Position numbers and translations under genes: made by a program. From Phoenix dactylifera (taxonomy: Eukaryota; Streptophyta; Magnoliopsida; Arecales; Arecaceae), in assembly GCF_009389715.1 (NCBI RefSeq), contig NC_052399.1, positions 5,644,585 to 5,708,584 of the forward strand: a DNA stretch of 64,000 nt, in the 5' to 3' direction. Positions 45,651 through 57,513 of the stretch are shown one piece after another; position 1 is the first letter of the stretch; each line of letters opens with the position of its first letter. Under the pieces are notes generated by a model that had not been told where the DNA came from, made no database searches, and was given only the letters and a program-made list of their open reading frames with translations.

Positions 45651-46030
45651 GGGCGGAAGAATTTCCTGAGGCCTAACCCTCGGATGCCTGGCTCAGCGCC
45701 GGAAGAATTTCCTGAGGCCTAACCCTCGGATGCCTGGCTCAGCGCCGGAAGAATTTCCTGAGGCCTAACCCTCGGATGCCTGGCCTAGCGCCGGAAGAAT
45801 TTCCTAAGGCCTAACCCTCGGATGCCTGGCCTAGCGCCGGAAGAGTTTCCTGAGGCCTAACCCTCGGATGCCTGGCTTAGCGCCGGAAGAGTTTCCTGAG
45901 GCCTAACCCTCGGATGCCTGGCTCAGCGCCGGAAGAGTTTCCTGAGGCTTAACCCTCGGATGCCTGGCCTAGCGCCGGAAGAATTTCCTAAGGCCTAACC
46001 CTCGGATGCCTGGCCTAGCGCCGGAAGAAC
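45651..46030. repeat. Tat element: tandem array, 46-base units
   Basis: About eight units of 46 bases, each with GCCGGAAGAATTTCCTGAGG and CTCGGATGCCTGGC. The motif CCTCGGATGCC is shared with the neighbouring 121-base array, so the shorter unit probably derives from part of the longer one. Confidence 0.88.
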
Positions 46031-46841
46031 TCCGGGAATCAGAAGTCGGCAAGACGCAACCAAGAGTTAAAAAGAGGAAGGATGAAAGCGAGACGAAAAA
46101 CATTCAACTTGCATTAACTTTCATTGTTTCAGGGCCGAGACCCATACAACTTGGCAAAACGCCGACATACAAAGAAAAGGACAACGAAAACTACAGAAGG
46201 TCAGCTTGGAGGAACCCCCGGGTCGGGAACGTCGGGCTCGTCCGCAGGGGGTAAGGAGACGGTTGGAGAATCAGCAGGCAATGGCGCCGGAGAGGAGTCG
46301 AGAAGGGAGATCCCGCTCAGGTCAACTTCGGGGTACTTAGCCGACACCCTTGCCAGGCCTTCCTCGAAGCCTAAGATGAAGGATTCGGACCCCGCGTCCG
46401 ATGCGTCACGGACGAACTCGTCAGACTGACGATAGGCCCGTACCGCCTCTGACGATAGGACCGTACGATAGGAAAAGCAAGCGAACGGTCCGACGGCAAC
46501 AACGGCAGCGCAAAGGAGAAACCCGAAAATATCTGTAAAGAGGAAGACGGACGGGGGAGGGCCCCCGGTTAAATAGGCGGAAAGGCGGGTGACGCCTCGA
46601 TGACGCCAGAGGACGCCTGGCTGCCGAAAGGTCGCTCGCGCCCCAAAGGCGAATCGACACCATTAGGGAAGGATGTCCGCCGAGATCCTCAGACTGCCAG
46701 GTCAGCAACAACCGCCATACGCCATAAAAAGGACGGGGAGCTCGAAGCGCGCGCGCCTCTCCGAGGGATGGCGGCAATCTCGAAACATCACTTCCTTCAC
46801 CTGTTCCCCTTCTGGTTCCAGGCTCGGAAGTGGGGGGCTAC

Positions 46842-47658
46842 TGTTACGGGGGAACTTAGCCACCATGCTCCACGTGACCGGCACGCACGCCCAGGAAGAC
46901 CACAGCTGCCCCCTTGATCCAGCACTCCGACCCCGAGTCGGATATCTTCGGCTCCGCAGCCCGACCCCGAGTCGGCTGCCCTTTGATCCAGCACTCCGAC
47001 CCCGAGTCGGATATCTTCGGCTCCGCAGCCCGACCCCGAGTCGGCTGCCCCCTGATCCAGCACTCCGACCCCGAGTCGGATATCTTCGGCTCCGCAGCCC
47101 GACCCCGAGTCGGCTGCCCTTTGATCCAGCACTCCGACCCCGAGTCGGAGATCTCTTGATAACGACAGGCTATTCCCCAGAGGCATGCTGCGGCCTCCTG
47201 CTCCACTACTCCCTGCAACGGCTGTATCCGATGCTGCTCCACGATCTCCTGTATCAGCCGTACAAAGCGGAACTCCACTACGCCCTGTCATGGCCGTACC
47301 CAGCGCTGCTCCACGACGCCCTGTAACGGCCATGTCAGTGGCCATTCTATCGTGCCCCACGATGACGAACCCCCCTGAGGGACCCCCCAGCCAGATATAT
47401 ATGCAGCTGGGGGGAGAAAGGGGGGGTAAGCAACATCTCCCAGAGCATTCTCTCCTTTGCGATTATCATCTTTCCTCCTCCTCCAATCTCCTCTGACTTG
47501 ATCGTCGGAGGGCCCCCACTACCCCAGTGGTGGTGCGAGGCTTGTTTGCAGGTCTCCCGGTGGAAGGTGGAGCGCAACCAACACCAACCAAGGCAACTCA
47601 GACGGAACCCCGTTCACACCGTCGTATCAATCGTTCTCGGTTTGGACCACCAGCAACA
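46842..47658 (+). repeat. 3' LTR of the Tat element
   Basis: 817 bases, beginning TGTTACGGGG after a purine tract (46829-46837) and ending CAACA before the GTAAC target repeat. It is closely similar to the 5' LTR along its whole length. Confidence 0.88.
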
Positions 47659-47663
47659 GTAAC

Positions 47664-48380
47664 CTTTCTAATCTACAAAATAATAGGTGATATACATGAT
47701 ATAAGTCATTTATTCTTAATTATGATATAAAATAAAATAAGTAATTTAACTAATATCTAACCAATAAAAATAACGGTCATGATGTCAAAACTTAAAAGTA
47801 TCAAATAGCATATATTTTAATAATATATTAATTATTAATTAAATCCTCGTGTTGTGAGAATTGCTATCTGAAATAATTTATCTTTATATTCAAATTATTA
47901 AAAAAAACAATATGTTATACAAATAAGAAATATATGGGGATGAAGATATATAATAGAAATTTCGGAAAATCAAGAGCAATAGAATATCTCATTAAAATAC
48001 TAAAAATATAAATTTTGAAGTTACTAAAAATGACAATGTATGAATAAAATAAGAATAAAAAAGTTCAACAAAAATATATAAATAAATTTTAAAATTTAAT
48101 AATTATTAGATAGGAATGATGCAAAAATGATTAAAAATAGAAAGTAAAAAATATATATTATAAAAAACTTATAAATCACAATAATAAACGGAAGGTTGCA
48201 AGTGAGCTGATAGGCTTTGGGTTCTCTCTCTATTTATTTTGCTTCTTTTATGTTCTTTCCCTTCTCTGTCAATTACATTATGTCCCATAACTTCCCCTTT
48301 TCTAGTTTTGTCGTTTTAAAAAAACAGATTTATTTCTAAGTGATCTTAAATTTTTCTTGATATATAGTTTTACTAACTTG
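47664..48380. other. AT-rich block upstream of sHSP-3
   Basis: Continuation of the AT block interrupted by the Tat element, matching 13255-13800 and 58315-58860. Relative to those, a stretch of several hundred bases is missing at about 48189. No gene is seen. Confidence 0.7.
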
Positions 48381-48659
48381 TACTTTTCTCCATTTTGCAA
48401 TTGTAGAATCACGCGTCGCTTTCTTCCCAAATTCTTCCTCATTCTACCTCCTAAGACTAAAGAGCATGAACCGTTAGATGCTAGAAGCTACTCGGCGGGA
48501 GCATCTGGGCCAAGGATGCAAACCTGGTCGATCCATGAATGACAAACCCAGGTCCAGGGTACGAAAACCAGAGATCCCTACGCCATCAGATGGCACTTGA
48601 AACGGGCCCATGGGCCAAAAAGCCAGGCCAGCCCCAGGATTTCCTTGTCAACTAGAGGC

Positions 48660-48763
48660 TTCCGGAATTCTGGCGTTGCTTCGCGCTCCTACACGCATGG
48701 AGAATATTAGGAAGAGCGGAAACTGGAAACTTCAAGACCTCTCCTCCTCCTCACTTATAAATA
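48660..48763 (+). promoter_or_regulatory. sHSP-3 promoter: heat-shock elements and TATA box
   Basis: TTCcgGAA at 48660-48667, GAAacTTC at 48726-48733 and TATAAATA at 48756-48763, in the same arrangement as upstream of sHSP-1. Confidence 0.75.
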
Positions 48764-48874
48764 CTCCAGTATCCGATCCCGAACACATCATCGACAAGCC
48801 ATTCAAACGTCTCCAAGTGAAGAGATCCTTAGCCAAATTTATTGTCGCCAACCGGTAGAGTTTCATTTAGAAGA

Positions 48875-49348
48875 ATGTCGATTGTCAGGCGGAGCAACAT
48901 CTTCGACCCCTTCTCCCTCGACGTCTGGGATCCTTTCCACAGCTTCCCTTTCGACACCTTCCGCGCCCTCGAGAAGTCCCGCCCCAGCTTCGTCAGCGAG
49001 ACCTCCGCCTTCGCCAACACCCGCATCGACTGGAAGGAGACCCCGGAGGCCCACATCTTCAAAGCCGACCTCCCCGGGGTTAAGAAAGAGGAGGTGAAGG
49101 TGGAGGTAGAGGAGGGCAGGGTCCTCCAGATCAGCGGCGAGCGCAGCAAGGAGAAAGAGGAGAAGAACGACAAGTGGCACCGCGTCGAGAGAAGCAGCGG
49201 CAAATTCCTCCGGCGGTTTCGGCTGCCGGAGAATGCCAAGGTGGACCGGGTGGAGGCGTCCATGGAGAACGGGGTGCTGACGGTGACCGTGCCGAAAGAA
49301 GAGGAGAAGAAGAAGCCCGAGGTGAAAGCCATCGAAATCTCTGGCTGA
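48875..49348 (+). CDS. sHSP-3: class I cytosolic small heat-shock protein
   Basis: 157 residues with the complete class I plan: [10 protein letters not shown] arm, alpha-crystallin domain about 51-142 with GVLTVTVP at 133-140, and IEI tail motif at 153-155. It differs from sHSP-1 and sHSP-4 at two neighbouring positions in the N-terminal arm, Ala33 to Glu and Glu34 to Lys. The arm contributes to substrate binding and oligomer assembly in this family, so the charge change may matter. The ATG is chosen over the upstream in-frame TTG on family grounds. The 5' flank was separated from the rest of its unit by the Tat insertion about 1.2 kb upstream, but the proximal promoter is untouched. Confidence 0.95.
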   Translation: MSIVRRSNIFDPFSLDVWDPFHSFPFDTFRALEKSRPSFVSETSAFANTRIDWKETPEAHIFKADLPGVKKEEVKVEVEEGRVLQISGERSKEKEEKNDKWHRVERSSGKFLRRFRLPENAKVDRVEASMENGVLTVTVPKEEEKKKPEVKAIEISG

Positions 49349-49857
49349 ATTCATACAAGAAGCGGTGCATTCTAGAGGCGTTCGTTGGTGATGCTGCAGC
49401 CTCTTTCTTTCGAGGGAATAACGAGTATGTGTCGTTGTATAAGTGTTTGCATGTGTTAGCGCGCCTTCTTGTCTCTGAACGTCTGTTGAAGGGTATCTAA
49501 TGTAGTCGTTTGCCGCTTTGCAATGAAATAAGAAGTCTTTGCGAATTTACTTGGATATTTTATCTCCCTCTTGTTGAATGAAAGCATGATTTCTTTTCTT
49601 TTTTTGTCTTTGATCAAAGGGGAGTCCAAGGTGCATCATGGCAGGCCCAAGATTTTGTTTTGCATTTTTAAAACAAGATTTTAATCAATCCATTATCAAG
49701 GTAATTAATAATGAATTTTCAGGTTTTGCTAAAATGTCGAAGAAAGAGGATCAGTTGAAACCACCTAGACGACGCTACTCTGGTTCCTCTCTGTTTCTCA
49801 TCATGTACCGCATACAAAATGCATTCCTTAGACGCAAGGGTAAAGGTTTTTTGTTTA
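49349..49857. other. sHSP-3 3' flank
   Basis: Near-identical to 16442-16944 and 60588-61091. AATGAAATAAG near 49521 is a polyadenylation-like signal. Confidence 0.65.
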
Positions 49858-50315
49858 GAACTTTTACATAAATACTCTCATAAATATTGAATTTTGTATA
49901 AATATCTTTTTAAAATTGATATTTGCATGTATACCATCGTAAAATACTTGTTTTGTCATTTTGTCCTTTTTTTTGTTTTTATTTTTGCATATGAACTCAT
50001 GCTATCTAACGACATTAAAAACTTAACAATTTCAAATTAAAATGACTAAAATATTTTTAATGGGTAGACATACAAATAGATCGTGATCCCGATAGCAGAA
50101 AAAGCAAATAGAAATAATAACGTAATTTTAAAATTTTATTTTATTTTTAATTAATATAAATATGATTTTTCTCAACACTGTTAGAACAACAGTTATATTA
50201 CAGACATTTGTACAATAACAGAGTTTTACGAGGGTATATATTGTAAATATCAATTTTGGAAGGGTATTTATGTGAAATTCGATATTTCGAAAGGTGTTCA
50301 TGCAAAAAAAAATCC
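49858..50315. mobile_element. Mutator-like MITE downstream of sHSP-3
   Basis: Same insertion as at 16945-17397, with the 9-base repeat TTTTGTTTA at 49849-49857 and 50316-50324. Confidence 0.8.
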
Positions 50316-50505
50316 TTTTGTTTATTCATTTAGAAAATTTGGAGTTCGAGGAGTTAAGCAATGGGAAAGGATTATTTAATTATCTTTGGAATCTTTCATT
50401 CCTATCAGTTTGCATAAGAACTTTTTTGGAAAAAAAAATGGTATGATCCTAAGTTTTGGAATTGCTTGATCGAGCGGTTTCTTGATATTTGGATATTCTT
50501 CTTCT

Positions 50506-51002
50506 ATGGCGTTGTCCTTTCCGTTGCCATCTTCTATTTTAGGCTTTTATTCCGCTTGGGTTTCAAAGAGGGTCCTAAGGAGGGTAAGCACCAATTCTAA
50601 TACAATTTGTAAAGAGTGGCTGATTTCAAATCTGAACTATCAAATCAATTTTTTGAGGAGGTTGTGCTACATAATTCTTTTTCGTTTCTATAAAATTATT
50701 TAGTGGTGCTACACTGCTAAGGATCATTAATTGAATCTTGCATGAGAAAATCTGATTTAAATCTTATTACCCAAAACTGAACAATAAGCAGCCATAAGCA
50801 ACTTGTACAAAAAATAATATTAAAATAATAGAAGCTGATCGCTGCATCTGCCTAGTTACTGATTGTCCTCTTGATCTGAAATCAGCTCAAGATGTAAATC
50901 CATCAGGCTGGTCAACCCATGGCGTCGCAGGCCCGCCAGTCATTAGATGAAAAGGTTTCGGGAAAAAGTGGCGTTGCAGCGCACTTTTCAGAGCATTGGT
51001 GA
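50506..51002 (+). CDS. Possible small two-exon gene, copy 2
   Basis: Product not recognised. Exon 1 at 50506-50583 (starts MALSFPLPSSILGFYSAW) ends before the donor GTAAGC. Exon 2 at 50907-51002 follows the acceptor CATCAG and ends AHFSEHW plus TGA. Phase and splice sites match copies 1 and 3. It is the most diverged of the three in exon 2 (Leu, Lys, Gly, Val and Ser replacements) yet still open, which mildly favours coding. It could equally be a truncated 5' gene end. Confidence 0.33.
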
Positions 51003-51034
51003 TCGTGGATGCTATGCCCTGAGAGATAGTGAAA

Positions 51035-51300
51035 AAGAATATATATATATATATAATAACATTTTTTTATACATATTCTTTTAAATATTAGAATTTGTAT
51101 ATTTTTTAAAATTAATATTTGTATGTATATCCTCATCAAATACTTGTTTTTTATATATATTCTTTTTTATATGTATTCATGCTATTTATTGGTTTAAAAT
51201 TAAAATAACAAAAAATCATTAATAAATAAATATGCAAAAAGAAATATTTATAAGAGTATAATACAAATAGCAATTTTGAAGAGTATTCATGCAATTTTAT
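51035..51300. mobile_element. Decayed AT-rich MITE remnant, copy 2
   Basis: Collinear with 18120-18400, beginning with a (TA)n run and ending near CATGCAATTTTATTGC. Confidence 0.45.
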
Positions 51301-51427
51301 TGCTTTCAGAAAGTGGATGCAACGACGCTCTGAAGACAGAAAGGGCTTTGGGGCACTCTGACCCGATTGCATCAATATCCGTGCTGTTGAGTGTGCCCTT
51401 CGGTCGAATACCAAGCGTGCCGACTTG

Positions 51428-52079
51428 ATGGCAGCTCAGACCACCACTGCGCCGGAGAAGGCGACGGCCCCGAAGGACAAGCAAGGGGACGCGACCACCT
51501 CCTTGTGGTCGGAGGTGGAACAGGGTCCTTGGAGGCAGATGTGGACTAATCACCAGATCACGGCGGAGGAACTGGCGGTGCTCCAAAGCCTTTTTTATAG
51601 AGGTGTTGGAGCTACCGGCTGCTCGTGTGGGGAGGGAGTGAGGCATGGTCGTCGTCGGCAATGGTTGTTCGGAGCTTGGGCTGCTAGGTTTCGGCAGTGG
51701 GTGGCGTGCGACCTTCGGTTGTGGGGCAAGCTGGCGTACAACGTCGATTTCTTCTCGATGGCGGAGGGCCTCACGACTTTCAGATTCTGGAGCATGGTTG
51801 GTCGGGATGCTACGTTGGCAAACGATCCGTTGTTGGTGGCCAACCAATTGCTAGCGATGGAGGAGCGGCGCCCCAACTTTGTCTCAAGAATCAACACGGT
51901 GAGTCGAACGGTGGTTTGGCTGCGGCTACCCTACCTCCCCCCATGAGTTCTAGGATAAGGATTCCCTGCTTAAGATTGATGCGGTGGCGGACCGGCCAAT
52001 GCGACTGGATGATGTTTCCGACTAGCTCCGGCGGGCAGGGTATGCACAGATAAAGGTTAAGATCGACGCCCTCGGTCCA
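51428..52079 (+). pseudogene. LINE ORF1 fragment, copy 2
   Basis: The start MAAQTTTAPEKATAPKDK and the blocks LWSEVEQGPW, GKLAYNVDFFSMAEG, LLVANQLLAMEERRPNF and SRTVVWLRLPYLPP are the N-terminal and DUF4283 regions of a plant L1 ORF1, comparable with residues 30-180 of the complete ORF1 in this window. Stops and frame changes interrupt it. It ends at about 52079 where Copia-2 begins, so it lacks the zinc knuckle and everything beyond. Confidence 0.75.
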
Positions 52080-55000
52080 TGGCTCAGATTAAATCAACAG
52101 CACAAATATTATAGCCCGATTTGGGTTCTAAGTGGGTTGAGCTAATATGGCCATGCGCAGGTATCTTTCATGTGCTTTTTAGGGAATCGTCCATTTTTCA
52201 TAATCACTGCCTCACGACTACATATATAGGTGAGTCATAATAAGGAAGCCAGCAAGGAAGCTCCTGCCTCTTGGGTCTTGGACTCATTAAAAGTTATAGA
52301 AACAAACTCATCCTACCGTTTGCTTTTATGAGCACTAGCATCATAGGGATGAGGAAAACATAAAATAGTGCTCCTCTTAGTCACACTCCGGTTTGTTTCT
52401 ACCCATTGAACCTTTTAAGGTTAGGTTCCCACCGTGGTGATCTATCTTTATGGGCTAAGCTCCATCCCCCTCGACGACTCTAGAACTACTGTTTTAGACA
52501 AACTTTTTGTAAGCTGATCAGCCAAATTATTTTCTGATTTTACAAAATTTAAAGCAATAACGTTATTTTTCAATTTGTATCTTAATGATTTATGATGCAT
52601 TTTTAAGTGCTTTTTCATTTTTACATTGGCATTTTCTTGGTTGTACTTATCTATTGCAGATTTACAGTCACAATGTAAGAAGACAGGTGGTAAAGATGAC
52701 TCATCTGCAGGAAAGTCTATTAGTAGATCTTTGAGCCACTCAGCCTTAGTGTTAATAGTGTCTAAAACTATCAGTTCAGATTCAATGATACTCCTAGATA
52801 TCAAGGTTTGTTTGGTGGATTTTCAAAACACAGCAGCATCTCTTAGAAGAAAGACATATGCTGTGGTGGATTTAACATCTAAGGTATCGCTGATCTAGTT
52901 GGCATCACTATAGCCTTCTAGAACAACAGGAAATCCACTAAAGTGCAAACTATAGGACTTGGTAATCTTAAGATACCTAAGAATTCTCTCTAATACTGTC
53001 CAGTGATATTTATTTGGATTAACAGTATATCTACTAAGTCTATTCACATCATATGCTATATCTGGCCTAGTGTAGTTTGCTAGGAATCCTAGTGAGCCTA
53101 TAATTTGAGCATATAGGCTTTTAAAGATAGGAGTTCCTAAGTTCTTCTTAAGATATGTAGAGTGATCAAAGGGAGCAGAAATAGGTTGACAATCGGTATA
53201 ATTAAATTTATTAAGAATCTTGTCAGCATAATGACTTTGGGATAACTTAATACTATTTGTATTTCTAATTATTTTGGTATTTAAAATTAAGTCAGCTTGT
53301 CCCAAATCTTTCATATCAAACTTATGATTTAAGAATTGCTTTACTTCATCAACTATCTGAAGATCTGTCCCAAAGATCAGTATATCATCTACATAGAGGC
53401 ACAAGATCGCAAGTTTATTTCCAACTCTCTTATAATATACACATTCGTTTGTACTATTGACACTTATAATATACCAAGTGTCATTGCTTTGGTGTTTGTT
53501 TAAGATCATAGAGAGATCTGACTAGTCTGCAAACTTTATTTTTTGGCATGAGATTATAAATCCCTCTAGCTGGTCCATATAGATTTTTTCATTTAAGTCT
53601 CCATTTTAAAAAGCTGTTTTGACATCCATCTGATGAATTATTAATCTATGAATGGAGGCTAATGCTATAAGGATCCTAATAGTCGTAATCCTAGCTACAG
53701 ATGCATAGACATCAAAGAAATCTATCCCAGGTCTCTGAGTAAAATCCTTGGTAACTAATTTAACTTTAAATTTATCTACAGAGCTATTAGGCTTAAATTT
53801 TTTCTTAAAGATCCATTTGCAATCTATAGTTTTCAGCCAGAAGAAAGATCAGTCAATACCCAAGTATTGTTTTAAATAATTGACTGCATCTCGTTGTCTA
53901 CAGCTTCCCTCCAAAAAGGTGAATCCAAGGATTTCATTGCATCCTCAAAAGTAATTAGAGAGTCTTCTATAAAAAAGGTGTAAAAGTCATCCCCAAATAT
54001 TTTCTCTATCCTGGATCTCTTACTCCTCCTAGATTCTGCTTCTACTTTTATTTCTCTTGTCCTTATCTATTAGAGCTACTAGTTATACCACTATCTACTC
54101 TAGTCCTAAGTGGAAAGGTATCTTCAAAATATGTTGCATCTCTGGCTTCTATGATAGTGTTGTTGCTAATATCACTTTCCTCTGAATTAATCACTAGAAA
54201 TCTATTGGCTTTACTATTAGCTGCATATATTATGAATATGACATCCACTGTTTTAGGCCCTATTTTCTTTCTCTTAAAATCAAGTATTTTTACTTTTTCC
54301 AAGCACCCCCACACTTTCAACTAGCTAAGATTAGGTTTTCTATGTTTGCAAACTTCATATGGAGTTAGATCATTATTTTTGGAGGAAATCCTATTAAGGA
54401 TATAACAGGCTGAAACTAGAGCTTCCCTCCACAAATTTTCTGGTACTCCTGAGCTTATAAGCATAGAGTTAACTATATCCATTAAAGTCTTATTCTTCCT
54501 TTCTGCTACTCCATTTGATTGGAGAGAATAGGGAGCAGTCACTTCATGAATGATTTCATGATCTTTCCAAAATTGAGTTATATCATTAGATGTATATTCA
54601 CCTCTCCAATTTGATCTAAGAATTTTAATTTTCTTTTCTTGTTGGTTCTCAGTTTCGATCTTAAAAATCTTAAATTTACTGAGCACCTCATCCTTACTTT
54701 TAATTAGGTAGATGTAACAAAACTTGGATAGATCATCTATGAAGGTTATAAAGTATCTGTTACCTCCTCTAGAAGTTTTACCGGAGTCACAAACATCACT
54801 ATAGATCAACTCTAATAGATCCAAATCCATATTAACAGATTTAAAAGGCTTTCTAGAAAGTTTAACTTCTATACAGATTTCATATTTCTCATAGTTCTTA
54901 AGATCACTTTTTGGTATTAAATTTAGGTTCATTAGTTGCTTAATTGTATTATAATTTATATGACTTAACCTACCATGCCAAATAGAAGGAGGTTCTATAT

Positions 55001-56400
55001 TCATGATCAAAGAATTTTTATTTATTGAAGAAACTATTACATTCAACTTAAACAATCCTTCACTTAGGAATTCTTTTCTAATAGACATTACACCATGAGA
55101 AATTACAATATTATTGGACTAAAAAACAAGACGAAAGCCTTACTGGACAAGCAAGAAACCACTAATTAGGTTTCTCCTAACGACCGGAACATATTGGATG
55201 CCATGCAGGGACAGAACTTTTTTAGAGGTTAGCTTTAAGTCTACACGTCCCACTCCTAGCACACGTGCGTCCGTACTATTTGCCATGATCACAGCTCCTC
55301 CACTTAAGATCTGGTAAGAAGAAAACCAGGAGCAATCCGATCAAATGTGAATACCAGCCCCGGTATCAATCTACCAATCAAGTGCTTGTAAAGTCATGTT
55401 AACTTCAGGAGTGAAGGAAATAGACCTGAAAGCAGTATCAGAGGAGCCAACGCCGGAAGTCACCATGTTGACTTGAGCATTGGTTGTGTGTGGACCTTTC
55501 TTCTTAGATTGAAGAGGTGCAGTTTTCTTATAGAAGCACTGGAGAGACAAATGGTTGGTTCGACCACACACATAATAGAAACGAACACCACTTTCCTCCT
55601 TCTTCTTCTGCTTCTGGGATTGGATAGGTTCTCCATTGTGGTGGTTAGGATTTCTAGGGTTGTAAGGTTTCTTTTTGTAATGCTTATTTTTGAAGGGGCG
55701 GTTCTGATTTTTTTTAGGTGGAGGCTCTACATTATAAGCATTATTCTTGTATCCAGTAGAGGTTTTACTCCTGAGCCTGTGTTGCTTTTCAATCCTAATG
55801 AAGTTCAAAACTTAGGTTAGGGTGAGACCTCTTTGGGTATGGCTTAGGATCTTAGCAAAATCAGACTAGAAATTTAGTAATTATCTATCAGACAGGCTAA
55901 CTGGAATGACTCATCCAAATTGGTTCCATTGGCCCTAAGTTGGTCGATCCGGATTTCAAAATCATGAATTTGGTCATTCATAGGCTTTGAGTCCACCATT
56001 CTAAAGTTATTGAAGTCGGAGGCCTTGAACCTCTTTACCCCAGCATCATCAAGACCATATTTGCTATCCGGTAGAAGCAGAAGGTTCAGTTTGGGAGGAG
56101 GATGAACTCCGATTTGGATTTGGGTTTTAGCGAGTAGCAAGTCGTGAAGTAGTTGGGTTGAACCCATTATCAACTTCAATAGTGCTCTCACTTATTGCTG
56201 AGATCAATCTTAATGTGGTGAGCCAAAACCACATTTGGTTCTGCCACCCCCTAAAATTATGGTCATCAATTTTCTCTAGTTTGGCACTAAGGTGGTCACT
56301 AGTGCTGGAGGCCACAGGATCATGATTATAGAATAGAGACAGAAACCTGATTGAAGGCAAAAAATTTATGTCAATAGATTGCACTAATATTTATATTGAA
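52080..56400 (-). mobile_element. Copia-2: decayed Ty1/copia element (fossil)
   Basis: Minus-strand gag, protease, integrase, reverse transcriptase and RNase H in the Ty1/copia order, right to left. It aligns with Copia-1 at both ends and in orientation but lacks the 1.6-kb internal duplication. It is broken, with many disruptions. No matched LTR pair is recognised. It sits between the LINE fragment and CML-3, just as Copia-1 sits before CML-2, so the two are duplicates of one insertion. Confidence 0.85.
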
Positions 56401-57235
56401 CTTTGGATGTCTAATTGATATATCCAAAAACTAATAGCCAGATCAGCTCCAGATCGGTGGTGGAGCACTAGGCTCACTTAAGTACCGGCCTTTCTTAGGC
56501 ACGTATGCCTCTTTGATAAGCTTTTCTTTAACACTATTAGTTAGTAGATATAGTCACTAAAAATCACACAAATTTAATTTTTAGAAAAGCCTAAGTGCAA
56601 ACTTAAATTTGTTGTTATGGCGAATTTTTTGTTTGAATTTTTAAATTAGTAATAATTGATTACTAATTTAGTGCTAGTAAAACAATTATTGTAATTGAGA
56701 TCTAACATGTCAATTCAATGAATTATACGATTTATTACTTTATTAGAATAATGGATTACTAATTTTGTGCCATTAAATCAATTATTGTAATTGAGATCTA
56801 AAATGTCAATTCAATAAATTATGAGATTTATTACCTTATTATAATAATTGATTACTAATTTTGTGCCAGCAAATCAAATATTGTAATTGAGATCTAAAAT
56901 ATCAATTTAATAAATTATAAGATTTATTATCTTATTAGAATAATTGATTACTAATTTTGTGCCGGCAAATCAAATATTGTAATTGAGATCTAAAATATCA
57001 ATTTAATAAAGTATAAGATTTATTATCTTATTAGAATAATTGATTACTAATTTTGTGCCAGCAAATCAAATATTGTAATTGAGATCTAAAATTTCAATTC
57101 AATGAATTATAAGATTTATTATCTTATAAGAATAATTGATTACTAATTTTGTACCAGCAAATTAAATATTATAATTAAAATCTAAAATGTCAATATAATG
57201 AATCATAATGGGTGAGATCCAATAAGTTAATACAA
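56400..57235. repeat. Copia-2 right flank with a 96-base AT minisatellite
   Basis: From about 56640 to 57200 there are five to six units of about 96 bases. For example, TTGTAATTGAGATC at 56881 recurs at 56977. The array is longer and more regular than its counterpart at 26540-26960. No gene. Confidence 0.85.
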
Positions 57236-57437
57236 TGAAAAAAAGAGTTTTAGAGCTATATGGTAATCGGAGGCCGGATTTTGGCTTTTATGATTCGATT
57301 GGACATGGAGGGTATTTTCGTCCTCCAAGGATCTTGAGTTAAATGTATATGGACCGGATGTCATAAAGATATTAAGGCACGTCCAAATATGTACCGGCCG
57401 TTAATTTTCAGAAAGGAGAGCGCCGCAAGGATTGCGA

Positions 57438-57444
57438 TATAAGG
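57438..57444 (+). promoter_or_regulatory. CML-3 TATA box
   Basis: TATAAGG in the same relative place as in CML-1 and CML-2. A second TATAAATAG lies about 15-20 bases before the ATG, too near to place a start upstream of it. Confidence 0.5.
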
Positions 57445-57513
57445 CCCGTACGCGAACATAAGCACTTCTTTGCCGCTAGTCCACTCCACTATAAATAGAA
57501 TACGAAGCTCGCG

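Larger units (their letters stand above)
37329..47658 (+). mobile_element. Ty3/gypsy element of the Tat lineage with both LTRs (fossil)
   Basis: A 10.3-kb element bounded by LTRs that start TGTTACGGGG and end CCAGCAACA, flanked by the 5-base target duplication GTAAC (37324-37328 and 47659-47663). Parts in order: gag about 38160-39725 (with a CCHC-type motif), protease about 39880-40200, reverse transcriptase about 40600-41250, RNase H about 41300-41800, a second (archaeal-type) RNase H about 41890-42300, integrase about 42560-43610, a long 3' non-coding region with tandem arrays, and a polypurine tract before the 3' LTR. The extra RNase H and repeat-rich 3' region place it in the Tat lineage. 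It is broken, with roughly ten disruptions. Very similar LTRs and an intact target duplication suggest a recent insertion, after the unit duplication. Confidence 0.92.

Noticed and set aside
44670-46030. CRISPR-like regular spacing of repeats
   Set aside because: The units are contiguous tandem repeats without unique spacers, in plant nuclear DNA inside a Tat element.
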